Under the pieces are notes generated by a model that worked only from the letters and a program-made list of their open reading frames with translations, did no database searches and was not told the DNA's origin. Of a stretch of DNA of 6,715 nucleotides, positions 1 through 6,383 are shown in pieces. Both the position numbers and the translations under genes were made by a program. Numbering within the stretch: position 1 is the stretch's first letter; every line of letters starts with the position of its first letter. The stretch covers positions 1-6,715 of the forward strand of contig JBNMFK010000215.1 of assembly GCA_051269965.1 (NCBI GenBank). Reading direction: 5' to 3'. The stretch comes from Arcticibacterium sp051269965. Its GTDB lineage: Bacteria > Bacteroidota > Bacteroidia > Cytophagales > Spirosomataceae.

Positions 1-87
1 GGTTTAATCGCGTATTCCTTTCAAAATAAAAAACCAAGTATCAAATTTGAAACAGAAAAATCAAATCAATTAGCCCTATTCTTCTAA
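1..87 (+). CDS. Possible C-terminal end of a gene truncated by the window edge
   Basis: Frame 1 is open from the first base for 28 codons and stops at TAA (85-87), with the tail reading ...KFETEKSNQLALFF. The composition is plausible for the end of a protein, but 28 open codons can occur by chance in AT-rich DNA and I recognise no family. If real, the gene converges on the Lrp/AsnC gene, whose stop lies about 60 bases further on. I see no clear terminator hairpin between the two. The sequence left of the window is needed to decide. Confidence 0.3.
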   Translation, partial: GLIAYSFQNKKPSIKFETEKSNQLALFF

Positions 88-148
88 TTCCTTAGGTCGA
101 ACTCAGGTTTAAAGTGTTTGATTGATCTCCTATCACATTTCCTAAAAT

Positions 149-613
149 TTAAAATAAAGGAATCACTGTAGAACGCTTTACCTCATTCAAAACGAAAGTG
201 CTCTTTATCTGAGCTACATTCGGTAAGGCAGCTAATTTACCGGTAGAGAATTGATGATATGCATGTAAATCTTTTACGACAACTTTTAAAAGAAAATCAT
301 TTGACCCTCCCATCAAATAACAGTCAATAACTTCTGGGATTTTTTCAACCGATTTGTTGAATATTTTAATGGCCGCCAATTTCTGACTTTCCAGAGAAAC
401 AGAGCAAAACACAACCATTGAAGTATGAATTTTATTGGTATCCAACACCGCCACATACTTTTTGATGATACCTTCCCTATCGTACCTCTTTATCCTTTCA
501 TATATGGGCGTTTTCGTAAGGTTTAATTGAACAGATATTTCTTTCACATTGGTATTAGAATCTTTTTGAAGTATCTCTAATAATTGTTTATCAATTGCGT
601 CTAGTTTTACCAT
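149..613 (-). CDS. Lrp/AsnC family transcriptional regulator
   Basis: A 154-residue protein of the usual Lrp/AsnC length. Residues about 3-60 form the N-terminal winged helix-turn-helix: LDAIDKQLLEILQKDSNTN, then a recognition-helix region KTPIYERIKRYDREGII. Residues about 64-148 form the RAM (AsnC_trans_reg) ligand-binding and oligomerisation domain. This contains GGSNDFLLKVVVKD, matching the family's G-x-x-D-(F/Y)-L-L-K-V signature. Family members are dimers to octamers that bind DNA in the nucleoid and sense amino acids. The ATG at 611-613 is preceded by an AAAGGAAA ribosome-binding site with about 7 bases of spacing, which supports this start. The gene is divergent from a PLP-dependent sulfur-amino-acid-type enzyme across 161 bases, so that enzyme and itself are the natural targets. 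The effector is unknown; methionine or cysteine is an inference from the neighbour. Family assignment is secure, specificity is not. Confidence 0.95.
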   Translation of the reverse strand: MVKLDAIDKQLLEILQKDSNTNVKEISVQLNLTKTPIYERIKRYDREGIIKKYVAVLDTNKIHTSMVVFCSVSLESQKLAAIKIFNKSVEKIPEVIDCYLMGGSNDFLLKVVVKDLHAYHQFSTGKLAALPNVAQIKSTFVLNEVKRSTVIPLF

Positions 614-626
614 AGGAATATTTCCT
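614..626. promoter_or_regulatory. Inverted repeat over the regulator's ribosome-binding site
   Basis: AGGAA-TAT-TTCCT is a perfect 5-base inverted repeat. On the minus strand it covers most of the AAAGGAAA ribosome-binding site (621-628) and abuts the ATG of the Lrp/AsnC gene. Its centre and AT core resemble the 15-base palindromes bound by Lrp-type dimers, matching about 10 of 15 positions of the E. coli Lrp consensus by eye. It could be an autoregulatory operator. A short palindrome in AT-rich DNA can also be chance. Confidence 0.3.
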
Positions 627-663
627 TTTTTTTAGTTAAGAATAGATTGACGTACTGTCATAT

Positions 664-688
664 TCCTGATTTTTATAGTTTATCAGGA
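664..688. promoter_or_regulatory. Inverted repeat TCCTGAT-N11-ATCAGGA in the divergent control region
   Basis: Two perfect 7-base arms (664-670 and 682-688) are separated by 11 bases, midway between the divergent regulator and enzyme genes. The arms are 18 bases apart centre to centre, which suits a dimer contacting DNA on nearly one face. A site for the divergently encoded Lrp/AsnC protein is the simplest inference. No second identical copy was seen in the region. Confidence 0.4.
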
Positions 689-736
689 GTAATCACTAAT
701 ACACGTACCATAATATGTAATACTTCCTATATATAG

Positions 737-744
737 TAATTTTG
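737..744 (+). promoter_or_regulatory. Bacteroidota-type -7 promoter box (TAATTTTG)
   Basis: TAATTTTG fits the TAnnTTTG -7 consensus of Bacteroidota primary sigma factors exactly. It lies 30 bases upstream of the ATG at 775, so transcription would start near 750-752 and leave a leader of about 25 bases. A good TTG at -33 is missing: the expected stretch (711-719) contains only ATG. This could mean an activator is needed or that the box is fortuitous. Confidence 0.45.
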
Positions 745-776
745 CTGTTACTTTATTCTAAAAAATACAGCAAAAT
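739..776. promoter_or_regulatory. 10-base inverted repeat overlapping promoter box and start codon
   Basis: ATTTTGCTGT (739-748) and ACAGCAAAAT (767-776) are perfect reverse complements separated by 18 bases. The left arm overlaps the putative -7 box and the right arm ends in the first two bases of the ATG at 775. If transcription starts near 750 the left arm is outside the mRNA, which favours a protein-binding operator over an RNA hairpin. If transcription starts upstream, the RNA could fold and mask the start codon. It is the longest inverted repeat I found in the control region. Confidence 0.5.
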
Positions 777-2031
777 GAAATCAAGCATGCATCCTGAAAG
801 CCTAATGATGACGTATGGCTACAAACCAGAACTTTCAGAAGGAGCAGTAAAGCCACCAATTTTTCAAACCTCTACCTTTGCCTTTAAAACAGCAGAAGAA
901 GGAAAAGCATTTTTTGAAGTAGCTTATGGATTAAGAGAAAAAGAACAAGGAGAAGAGTTAGGATTGATTTATAGTAGAATCAATAATCCAAACTTGGAAA
1001 TTTTAGAAAACCGACTCTGTCTTTGGGATAAAGCAGAACAATGTTCTGTTTTTGAAAGTGGCATGTCAGCCATCAGTACGGTACTTCTAGAGTTTTTAAA
1101 ACCTGGTGATTTATTACTATATAGCTTGCCTGTCTACGGAGGAACGGATCACTTCATCAATTACTTTTTAAAAGATATTGGGGTTAATTCTATTGGTTTT
1201 AGGCCCGACCAAACTAAAGATGAACTAATAAATTTGGTTGAAACTAGTGGCCATTCAGACAAGCTCTCCCTCATTTATATAGAGACACCAGCCAACCCAA
1301 CCAATGAGTTGATTGATATTGAAATGTGCAAAGAAATTGCCGTACATTTTGAGAATACAAAACAAATATACTTAGCAACAGACAATACTTATATGGGGCC
1401 GCTCTGGTCCAGTCCCCTGCAGCATGGGGCAGATCTGGTTATTTATTCTGCCACAAAATACATAGGTGGACATAGCGACTTAATTGCAGGTGCCGTTTTA
1501 GGAAATACCGCTGTCATGCAAAGAGTTAAAACGCTACGTACCTTTTTAGGTAACATGGCAAGCCCACATACGTGCTGGTTACTCTTGAGAAGTCTTGAGA
1601 CTTTAAAAATTCGGATGGAACAACAAGCAAGGAATGCACAAGAAGTTGCTGGTTTTTTAAATCAACATACAAAAGTTTCAAAAGTGTATTACTTAGGCTG
1701 CCTAGAAGAATCCTCCAGAGCTTACGAAATATATAAAAGACAATATTCTTCTCCAGGAGCCATGATTGCTTTTGAAATCATAGGAAATGAAAAGGAAGCA
1801 TTTCACTTTTTGAATCAATTAAATCTGATAAAATTGGCAGTAAGTTTAGGAAGCACGGAAAGCTTGGCCCAGCACCCTGCCACTATGACACACATCGGTG
1901 TTTGCCCTGAATTAAAAAAGAAAATCGGAATTGGAAACAATCTCATTCGACTTTCCATTGGCGTAGAAAATAGTGAAGATTTAATTCTAGACATTAACAA
2001 TGCACTTGAATCAACGTGCCCCTTATCTTAA
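775..2031 (+). CDS. PLP-dependent cystathionine gamma-synthase/gamma-lyase family enzyme
   Basis: A 418-residue Cys/Met-metabolism PLP enzyme. Visible hallmarks, numbered from the ATG at 775: YSRINNP (66-72, phosphate-binding Tyr and Arg), SGMSA (95-99), YGG (121-123, Tyr stacking on PLP), ETPANPT (170-176), Asp203 in ATDNTY (pyridine nitrogen), SATK with catalytic Lys228, SLGSTESL (357-364) and the substrate-carboxylate Arg392 in LIRLSIGVE. An upstream TTG at 742 would add 11 residues. I prefer the ATG because family members begin close to HPESLMMTYGY and the TTG lies inside an inverted repeat and promoter box. Family members act on cystathionine, methionine, homocysteine or activated homoserine in the cytoplasm. 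The Cys found after YG in classical methionine gamma-lyases is Gly123 here, so substrate and reaction remain open. The divergent Lrp/AsnC gene and the close downstream marC-like gene suggest a regulated amino-acid unit. Confidence 0.93.
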   Translation: MKSSMHPESLMMTYGYKPELSEGAVKPPIFQTSTFAFKTAEEGKAFFEVAYGLREKEQGEELGLIYSRINNPNLEILENRLCLWDKAEQCSVFESGMSAISTVLLEFLKPGDLLLYSLPVYGGTDHFINYFLKDIGVNSIGFRPDQTKDELINLVETSGHSDKLSLIYIETPANPTNELIDIEMCKEIAVHFENTKQIYLATDNTYMGPLWSSPLQHGADLVIYSATKYIGGHSDLIAGAVLGNTAVMQRVKTLRTFLGNMASPHTCWLLLRSLETLKIRMEQQARNAQEVAGFLNQHTKVSKVYYLGCLEESSRAYEIYKRQYSSPGAMIAFEIIGNEKEAFHFLNQLNLIKLAVSLGSTESLAQHPATMTHIGVCPELKKKIGIGNNLIRLSIGVENSEDLILDINNALESTCPLS

Positions 2032-2043
2032 AAATAGCACTAA

Positions 2044-2676
2044 ATGTCTGACTCTGTAAATTTTGGTTTATTGGTTTTCACTTCTTTTTTTACACTGATA
2101 AATCCTTTAGGTGTGATGCCAATTTTCATAACGATGACTGCTGAAATAGAACCAAAGCATCGTATAGTAACGGCTAAAAAAGCTACTTTAATTTCATTTA
2201 TTACCATTGTATCATTTTCCTTTTCAGGGCAATTACTGTTCAACTTTTTCGGGATTTCAGTAGATAGCTTCCGAATTGCCGGTGGTGTTATTTTCTTTTT
2301 AATGGGTATGGACATGTTACAGGCAAGATTGGGCAAAGTAAAAATAAGTGAAAGCGAAATAAAAAGTTATGTTAGCGACATTTCCGTAACACCATTAGCC
2401 ATTCCCATGATTTGCGGACCTGGTGCTATAACCAATGCCATTGTCTTAATGGAAGACGCCAATTCTATCGAGAAGAAAGTCATTCTAATTCTTGTCATAG
2501 GCTTCGTAATGATTTTGACTTATTTAATTCTGTTCAGTTCGTCCCGCATTATTAAAATTATTGGAAAAACGGGGCTGAATGTAATGACTAGGTTAATGGG
2601 ATTAATAGTGATGGTAATAGCCATAGAATTCTTTTTTAGTGGTTTAGGGCCACTTATAAAGAAAATGGCATTTTGA
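2044..2676 (+). CDS. MarC family integral membrane protein
   Basis: A 210-residue, strongly hydrophobic protein with the usual MarC/UPF0056 length and six likely transmembrane segments (about 6-30, 46-68, 72-94, 114-136, 145-168 and 180-203). Diagnostic motifs are INPLGVMPIF near the N-terminus (19-28), TPLAIPMICGPGAIT before and in segment 4 (116-130), and GLNVMTRLMGLIVMVIAIEF in the last segment. It sits in the inner membrane. The family's function is unsettled: the original link of E. coli MarC to multiple antibiotic resistance was not upheld, and some relatives have been proposed as amino-acid exporters. It starts 12 bases after the PLP enzyme's stop, so co-transcription is likely. That makes an export role for a product or substrate of the enzyme a reasonable but untested inference. 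No clear terminator hairpin follows it. Confidence 0.93.
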   Translation: MSDSVNFGLLVFTSFFTLINPLGVMPIFITMTAEIEPKHRIVTAKKATLISFITIVSFSFSGQLLFNFFGISVDSFRIAGGVIFFLMGMDMLQARLGKVKISESEIKSYVSDISVTPLAIPMICGPGAITNAIVLMEDANSIEKKVILILVIGFVMILTYLILFSSSRIIKIIGKTGLNVMTRLMGLIVMVIAIEFFFSGLGPLIKKMAF

Positions 2677-2773
2677 TCAGCCTTAGTTCGAATATGGTCT
2701 GCTAGTCTACTAAAAAGTGTTAATAAAAGTAGCTTCGTTTTATTTAGATGAAAGGAAAGATAGTGAGAGTTAA

Positions 2774-2938
2774 ATATGGGCTAATAAACGTTACTGGTTA
2801 GAGGCCAATAGCAGCCGTGCTTTATAGATCCCGAAGTCATATTGGAACTAGCCAGTACCAATAGAGGGTCAAGTCTTTTTGATTCCAAGCGATTTTTTTT
2901 ATGATAATAGCGGTAATTCTAAACGTTCAAAGTCGTGA
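2774..2938 (+). pseudogene. Unassigned coding-like remnant upstream of the GH31 pseudogene
   Basis: The frame starting at 2774 reads IWANKRYWLEANSSRAL, stop, IPKSYWN, stop, then PVPIEGQVFLIPSDFF and on to a final TGA at 2936-2938. Composition and the short interruptions look like decayed protein-coding sequence, perhaps the C-terminus of a gene once upstream of the GH31 gene. I could not match it to a family. It overlaps the proposed GH31 start region in another frame, so one of the two boundaries must be wrong or the old genes overlapped. The remaining bases between the MarC gene and this scrap (2677-2773) show nothing I can name. Confidence 0.25.
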
Positions 2939-4465
2939 TCAGACGAGGAGAACTAACTCAAATAAAACAAATATCCAGATTCTTCCTGTAAAAAAATGGT
3001 GGGGCTGAGCAGTGAGTGATTGAACAGAAATGCCTTTCAAAAATGGCTACTCTGTGGACACGTATGTAATTATTAAAGGAAATCAAACTCAGCTACTTTT
3101 GGTATCAAATAAAGGGAGAGTAATTTGGTCAGAATCACCTTTCAAGTTTTCTTTCTTGGAAGCCCAACTTATTCTTGATAGTAATTACGATAGCTACCCG
3201 TCCGAAAACAAAGAAATCTAAATAGGCAATTAAATTCGCTTCAAAAAACTATTTCCATGCCAATGAAAAAACGCTTAGTTACTTTTGTTTGAACAAGCTC
3301 AGCACAACATTTGGATAGAATTAATTTAAAACGAAAATTAAAAGGGTGTTTTAAAATATATTTACGCCATCATCTACAATGACTTCCCACTTGGCGTACC
3401 GGTGATAACTAGTTAAGAAGCTTATGGACAATAGCGTTTTCGCCATGAGCGGTTTCCTTCGTCTAAATCTCTAGTAAAAGAATTACATGATCTTGGATTC
3501 AAAGTAATACTTTGTGTACTTCCTTCTGAAAGCCAAGATACTGGAGTGTTTCGAAAGTCCGCTGATATTCCTTAAATAGCCACAAAGTCAATCAGTAACG
3601 GGCTCATCGCCATCTTACGCTAAGGATGTGGCCATGGTTAGCTGGTGGAATGTTAGAGTGTCTTTGTTAGATTTTTCTAATCCAAAAGGCAGGATTATTT
3701 TAAAGCCGAAATAAAGTATCTGATAGATAAGAATAGATAGTTTTAGATTAGATACCAGTGATGCCGGTTTTTATCCAGCTTAGCTAAAAAGGTATTTTGA
3801 CTCTAAATATTCACACCGTTTTTTTTACTAAAATAGGATAGATCTCTCCTTAAATGAATACCAATCAACTTGGAAAATAGCTGGAATGCCATTGGCTCAA
3901 CCGCTGCTTAAAAAAAGACATGATTTAACGATACTCATTTCAAACATTACCGTGCAGGGATGAATGAGCTATGCCTTTACTTGACCTTATATGATTGATG
4001 GAGGCGAGTTTAATTCTTTTATAAATAGACATGATAGATCAAAAAATAATAGTCCGCTCTGCACAGGTTCATACATTAATACCAATGATGTAACCCTTGG
4101 TAGCCCTATGGATAATTTTGGATAGTTCTCACCTCTAAGGTCAAAAAATAGCGTTGAAGTACGTAAAACCTTTACACCGCAAATGCCTAAACCAACTACA
4201 GTAGCAGCGAAACCAGGCGAACCTATTCTACGTACTGAAGAATACATATCTCCTCAATCATATTTTAAAGCGATTAAAGAATAATTTCTTTTAGGCAGCG
4301 TACTTGTAGATCCAGTATTGAAGAAGGCTAAAACAAACGTAATATAATCTTGAAAAAGGGGTAGAGTTTGATAGAAAAACATAGCCTGAGAATAAAGAAG
4401 TGAGTATTTCTTTAAGCTTGTATACTGTTACTTTTTTCAATAAAAAGACTAAAACGACTTCATAG
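2901..4465 (+). pseudogene. Decayed glycoside hydrolase family 31 gene (MYORG/NET37-like)
   Basis: A nearly full-length GH31 protein can be read through many stops and several frame changes. Frame of 2901: ILPVKKWWG, MPFKNGYS (3030), VSNKGRVIWSESPFKF, IWIELI (3309), YAIIYNDFPLGV, ERFPSSKSLVKELHDLGFKV (3447-3506). After a frame change near 3605-3625: DVAMVSWWN and LLDFSNPKG (3625-3690). Next comes AEIKYLIDK (3705-3731), then DSFRLDTSDAGFYPA (3736-3780), whose FRLD Asp (3751-3753) aligns with the GH31 nucleophile. The same frame continues with LNEYQSTWKIAGMPLAQPLL and SYAFT-stop-PYMIDGGEF to about 4024. Later blocks are IVRSAQVHTLIPMM (4049-4090), RKTFTPQMPKP and PGEPILRTEEY (4162-4245), LGSVLVDPVLKK (4291-4326) and a tail ending at TAG 4463-4465. 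All three stop types occur, so recoding is unlikely. The 63-codon open stretch at 3030-3221 is only a fragment. The first bases of the gene are uncertain. Intact relatives hydrolyse alpha-glycosidic bonds; the substrate here is unknown. Confidence 0.85.
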
Positions 4466-4493
4466 TAAATTAACCATGGTCATTAGATAGAGC

Positions 4494-4743
4494 TTTTATA
4501 AAATCTATCGGAAGCTATCCGGAATCCTTTTAGGTTTGATCTCTTCCTTGGCATACACTTACATAATTTTTATTAGCGAATCCTGATTGCATAGGAGCCA
4601 AAGAAAGTATTCAATTTAATAGCTTGTTCTTTTCGATTTTAGGTGAAAATCGCCAATTTGTACTTGGCTTTAGTGCAAACCTAATACTAATAATTTTAGT
4701 GACTTTTCTGATACTAATTCTTAATAAAAGACCCTTATGTTGA
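4494..4743 (+). pseudogene. C-terminal remnant of a polytopic membrane protein, possibly a sodium:solute symporter
   Basis: Frame at 4494 reads FYKIYRKLSGILLGLISSL and then AYTYIIFISES up to a TGA at 4584-4586. Frame at 4606 reads SIQFNSLFFSILGENRQF, then VLGFSANLILIILVTFLILI, ending NKRPLC with TGA at 4741-4743. Two hydrophobic helices with a basic tail are the pattern of the last membrane segments of a transporter. The SSS (sodium:solute symporter) family fits by eye and often neighbours glycosidase genes in Bacteroidota, but the remnant is too short to be sure. At least one frame change and the loss of all N-terminal segments show it is dead. Because the GH31 remnant ends at 4465, most of this gene has been deleted. 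The old stop overlaps the start of the beta-helix gene by seven bases, suggesting the two were once translationally coupled. Confidence 0.5.
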
Positions 4744-6383
4744 AAAAAATATTTTTTTTAATTTTACTATTAAGCGATGTCATGCTTGCACAAGGACAGA
4801 CTGACGAAAGCCTACTTGAAAAAGTACGCATAACTTCTACAACGAAGCTAAGCCTCTACAAGAGCAGAGTTTTATCTGTAAATGTATCTCCTGAGAAGAT
4901 TCTTAAATTTAAAGCTTCAGGATTTGTTCGTTACAGTGATTTCGGAGCAAAGGGAGATGGAGAAACCGATGATATAAATGCCATAGCTGCCACCCATGCT
5001 TTCGCTAATCAGCACGGCCTTTTTGTGAAAGCTGATAACACTGCCACATACTACATTGGAGCAAAGGATCGTACAGCTATTATCCAAACCAATACCGATT
5101 TTGGTACAGCGACCTTCATCATTGATGATACCCAAGTGCAAAACCGGGAAACTCCAGTTTTCAAGATCAGTTCTAATTTGGAAGCGTTTACAATTGAAAC
5201 CCTTACCTCACTTCAAAGAAATCAGGAGAAGATAGACGTCTCCTTACCTCAAACCTGTCTGATAACAGTCAGCAATTCCGATATAAAACATTATATCCGA
5301 TTTGGCCTTAATCCAACAAAGGGATCTGCACAGACTGATATATTTGTGGTAGATAAAAACGGTAATGTAGATATGAATGCTCCAATAATCTGGGACTTCG
5401 ATCAAATCACAGAGATCACTGCCCTACCAATTGATGAAGAGACGCTGAATGTTACTGGAGGAAGATTTATCACAATTGCCAATAAGGAGACCTCAGAATA
5501 CACCTATTATCAGCGAAACTTAGCAATTAGGCGATCCAATGTAACCGTGGATGGTTTAGAGCATCGCATTATAGGCGAAGGGGATCACGGTGCACCCTAT
5601 GGTGGTTTTATCCATATCAGCGACTGTAGTAACGTAACCGTTCAAAATACCCTACTAACAGGGCATAAAACATATAGCACCATTGGCAGAGCTGGTAAAC
5701 CTGTTTCCATGGGTACTTATGACCTTTTAGTAAATCGTGCCCTTAATGTATCCTTCGTGAATTGTACTCAAACAAACGACATTGACGATCGTACATACTG
5801 GGGAATACTGGGTTCTAATTATTGCAAGAATCTTCTTTATGATCACTGTGTGTTGTCTCGCTTCGACGCCCACAAGGGTGTTGCCAATGCCACGGTTCGG
5901 AATTCTACACTTGGTCATATGGGTATCAATGCCATTGGCAGTGGAACCTTTATTGTGGAAAACAGCACTATTCGAGGAAGAAGTCTCATTAACCTTCGCT
6001 CTGACTATGGCAGTGCATGGCAGGGAGAATTTATTATTCGTGATTGTGTCTTTGTACCTGCTGGTGGTAAAAAAGCCGATGCCTCTCTAATAAATGGTTA
6101 TAATTCTGGACAGCATAATTTTGGCTACACCTGTTATATGCCAACTCGTATCAGTATTGAAAACCTTAGGATAGACGATTCCAACCACCCTAATGATTAC
6201 GAAGGCCCCTCTATTTTTAGTAATTTCAATGCTAAAATGACGGATTATTCTTATAAAGAGACGTTTCCTTATGTCATCACACAGGAAGTCATTCTTAATA
6301 ATGTAACCACGGCCAGCGGCAAGACTCTCAGGATAAGTGAGAACCCCTTCATGTTCAAAGATGTGAAAGTGATGGCCCACTAA
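4737..6383 (+). CDS. Secreted right-handed beta-helix protein, pectate-lyase-3/GH28-like fold
   Basis: A 548-residue protein. Residues 1 to about 20 (MLKKIFFLILLLSDVMLAQG) are a Sec signal peptide with no lipobox Cys, so the protein is probably periplasmic or exported. Residues 65-79 contain RYSDFGAKGDGETDD, the DFGAkGDGxTDD entry motif of the Pectate_lyase_3 and related beta-helix families. Residues about 265-480 show repeated short beta-strand turns with Asn-rich ladders (SNVTVDGL, SNVTVQNTLL, LNVSFVNCTQ, KNLLYDHCVL, ATVRNSTL, FIVENSTIRG). A conserved-looking block TYWGILGSNYCKNL (354-367) and SRFDAHKGV (374-382) is the best place for an active site. I see no GH28 catalytic motifs, so lyase, hydrolase or binding protein all remain possible and no substrate can be named. 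The reading frame is intact although both upstream neighbours are ruined. The start overlaps the end of the membrane-protein remnant; only a weak AAAAGA precedes the ATG. Confidence 0.85.
   Translation: MLKKIFFLILLLSDVMLAQGQTDESLLEKVRITSTTKLSLYKSRVLSVNVSPEKILKFKASGFVRYSDFGAKGDGETDDINAIAATHAFANQHGLFVKADNTATYYIGAKDRTAIIQTNTDFGTATFIIDDTQVQNRETPVFKISSNLEAFTIETLTSLQRNQEKIDVSLPQTCLITVSNSDIKHYIRFGLNPTKGSAQTDIFVVDKNGNVDMNAPIIWDFDQITEITALPIDEETLNVTGGRFITIANKETSEYTYYQRNLAIRRSNVTVDGLEHRIIGEGDHGAPYGGFIHISDCSNVTVQNTLLTGHKTYSTIGRAGKPVSMGTYDLLVNRALNVSFVNCTQTNDIDDRTYWGILGSNYCKNLLYDHCVLSRFDAHKGVANATVRNSTLGHMGINAIGSGTFIVENSTIRGRSLINLRSDYGSAWQGEFIIRDCVFVPAGGKKADASLINGYNSGQHNFGYTCYMPTRISIENLRIDDSNHPNDYEGPSIFSNFNAKMTDYSYKETFPYVITQEVILNNVTTASGKTLRISENPFMFKDVKVMAH

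Noticed and set aside
742..774. TTG start adding 11 residues to the PLP enzyme
   Set aside because: The extension overlaps a promoter-like box and an inverted repeat, and the family normally begins near the HPESLMM segment; ATG 775 is the better start.
2040..2336. 98-codon minus-strand ORF opposite the MarC gene
   Set aside because: Antisense to a clear MarC family gene whose motifs are strong; composition is explained by the opposite strand.
3030..3221. 63-codon plus-strand ORF beginning MPFKNGYS as an independent small gene
   Set aside because: Its sequence is the N-terminal region of the GH31 family and coding similarity continues in the same frame on both sides of its stop and upstream of its ATG, so it is a pseudogene fragment.
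3987..4247. 86-codon minus-strand ORF
   Set aside because: It lies opposite the best-preserved C-terminal half of the GH31 remnant and shows no family features; it is a shadow of that sequence.
2901..4465. Stop-codon recoding or programmed readthrough keeping the GH31 gene alive
   Set aside because: TAA, TAG and TGA all interrupt the frame and several frame changes are needed; neighbouring intact genes use normal stops.
2677..4736. CRISPR array, tRNA, insertion sequence or prophage element in the gene-poor stretch
   Set aside because: No regular direct repeats, no cloverleaf, no terminal inverted repeats and no transposase or integrase motifs were seen; decayed GH31 and transporter sequence explains most of it.
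5782..6090. 102-codon plus-strand ORF with hydrophobic N-terminus
   Set aside because: Fully inside the beta-helix gene in another frame, with no ribosome-binding site or recognisable domain.
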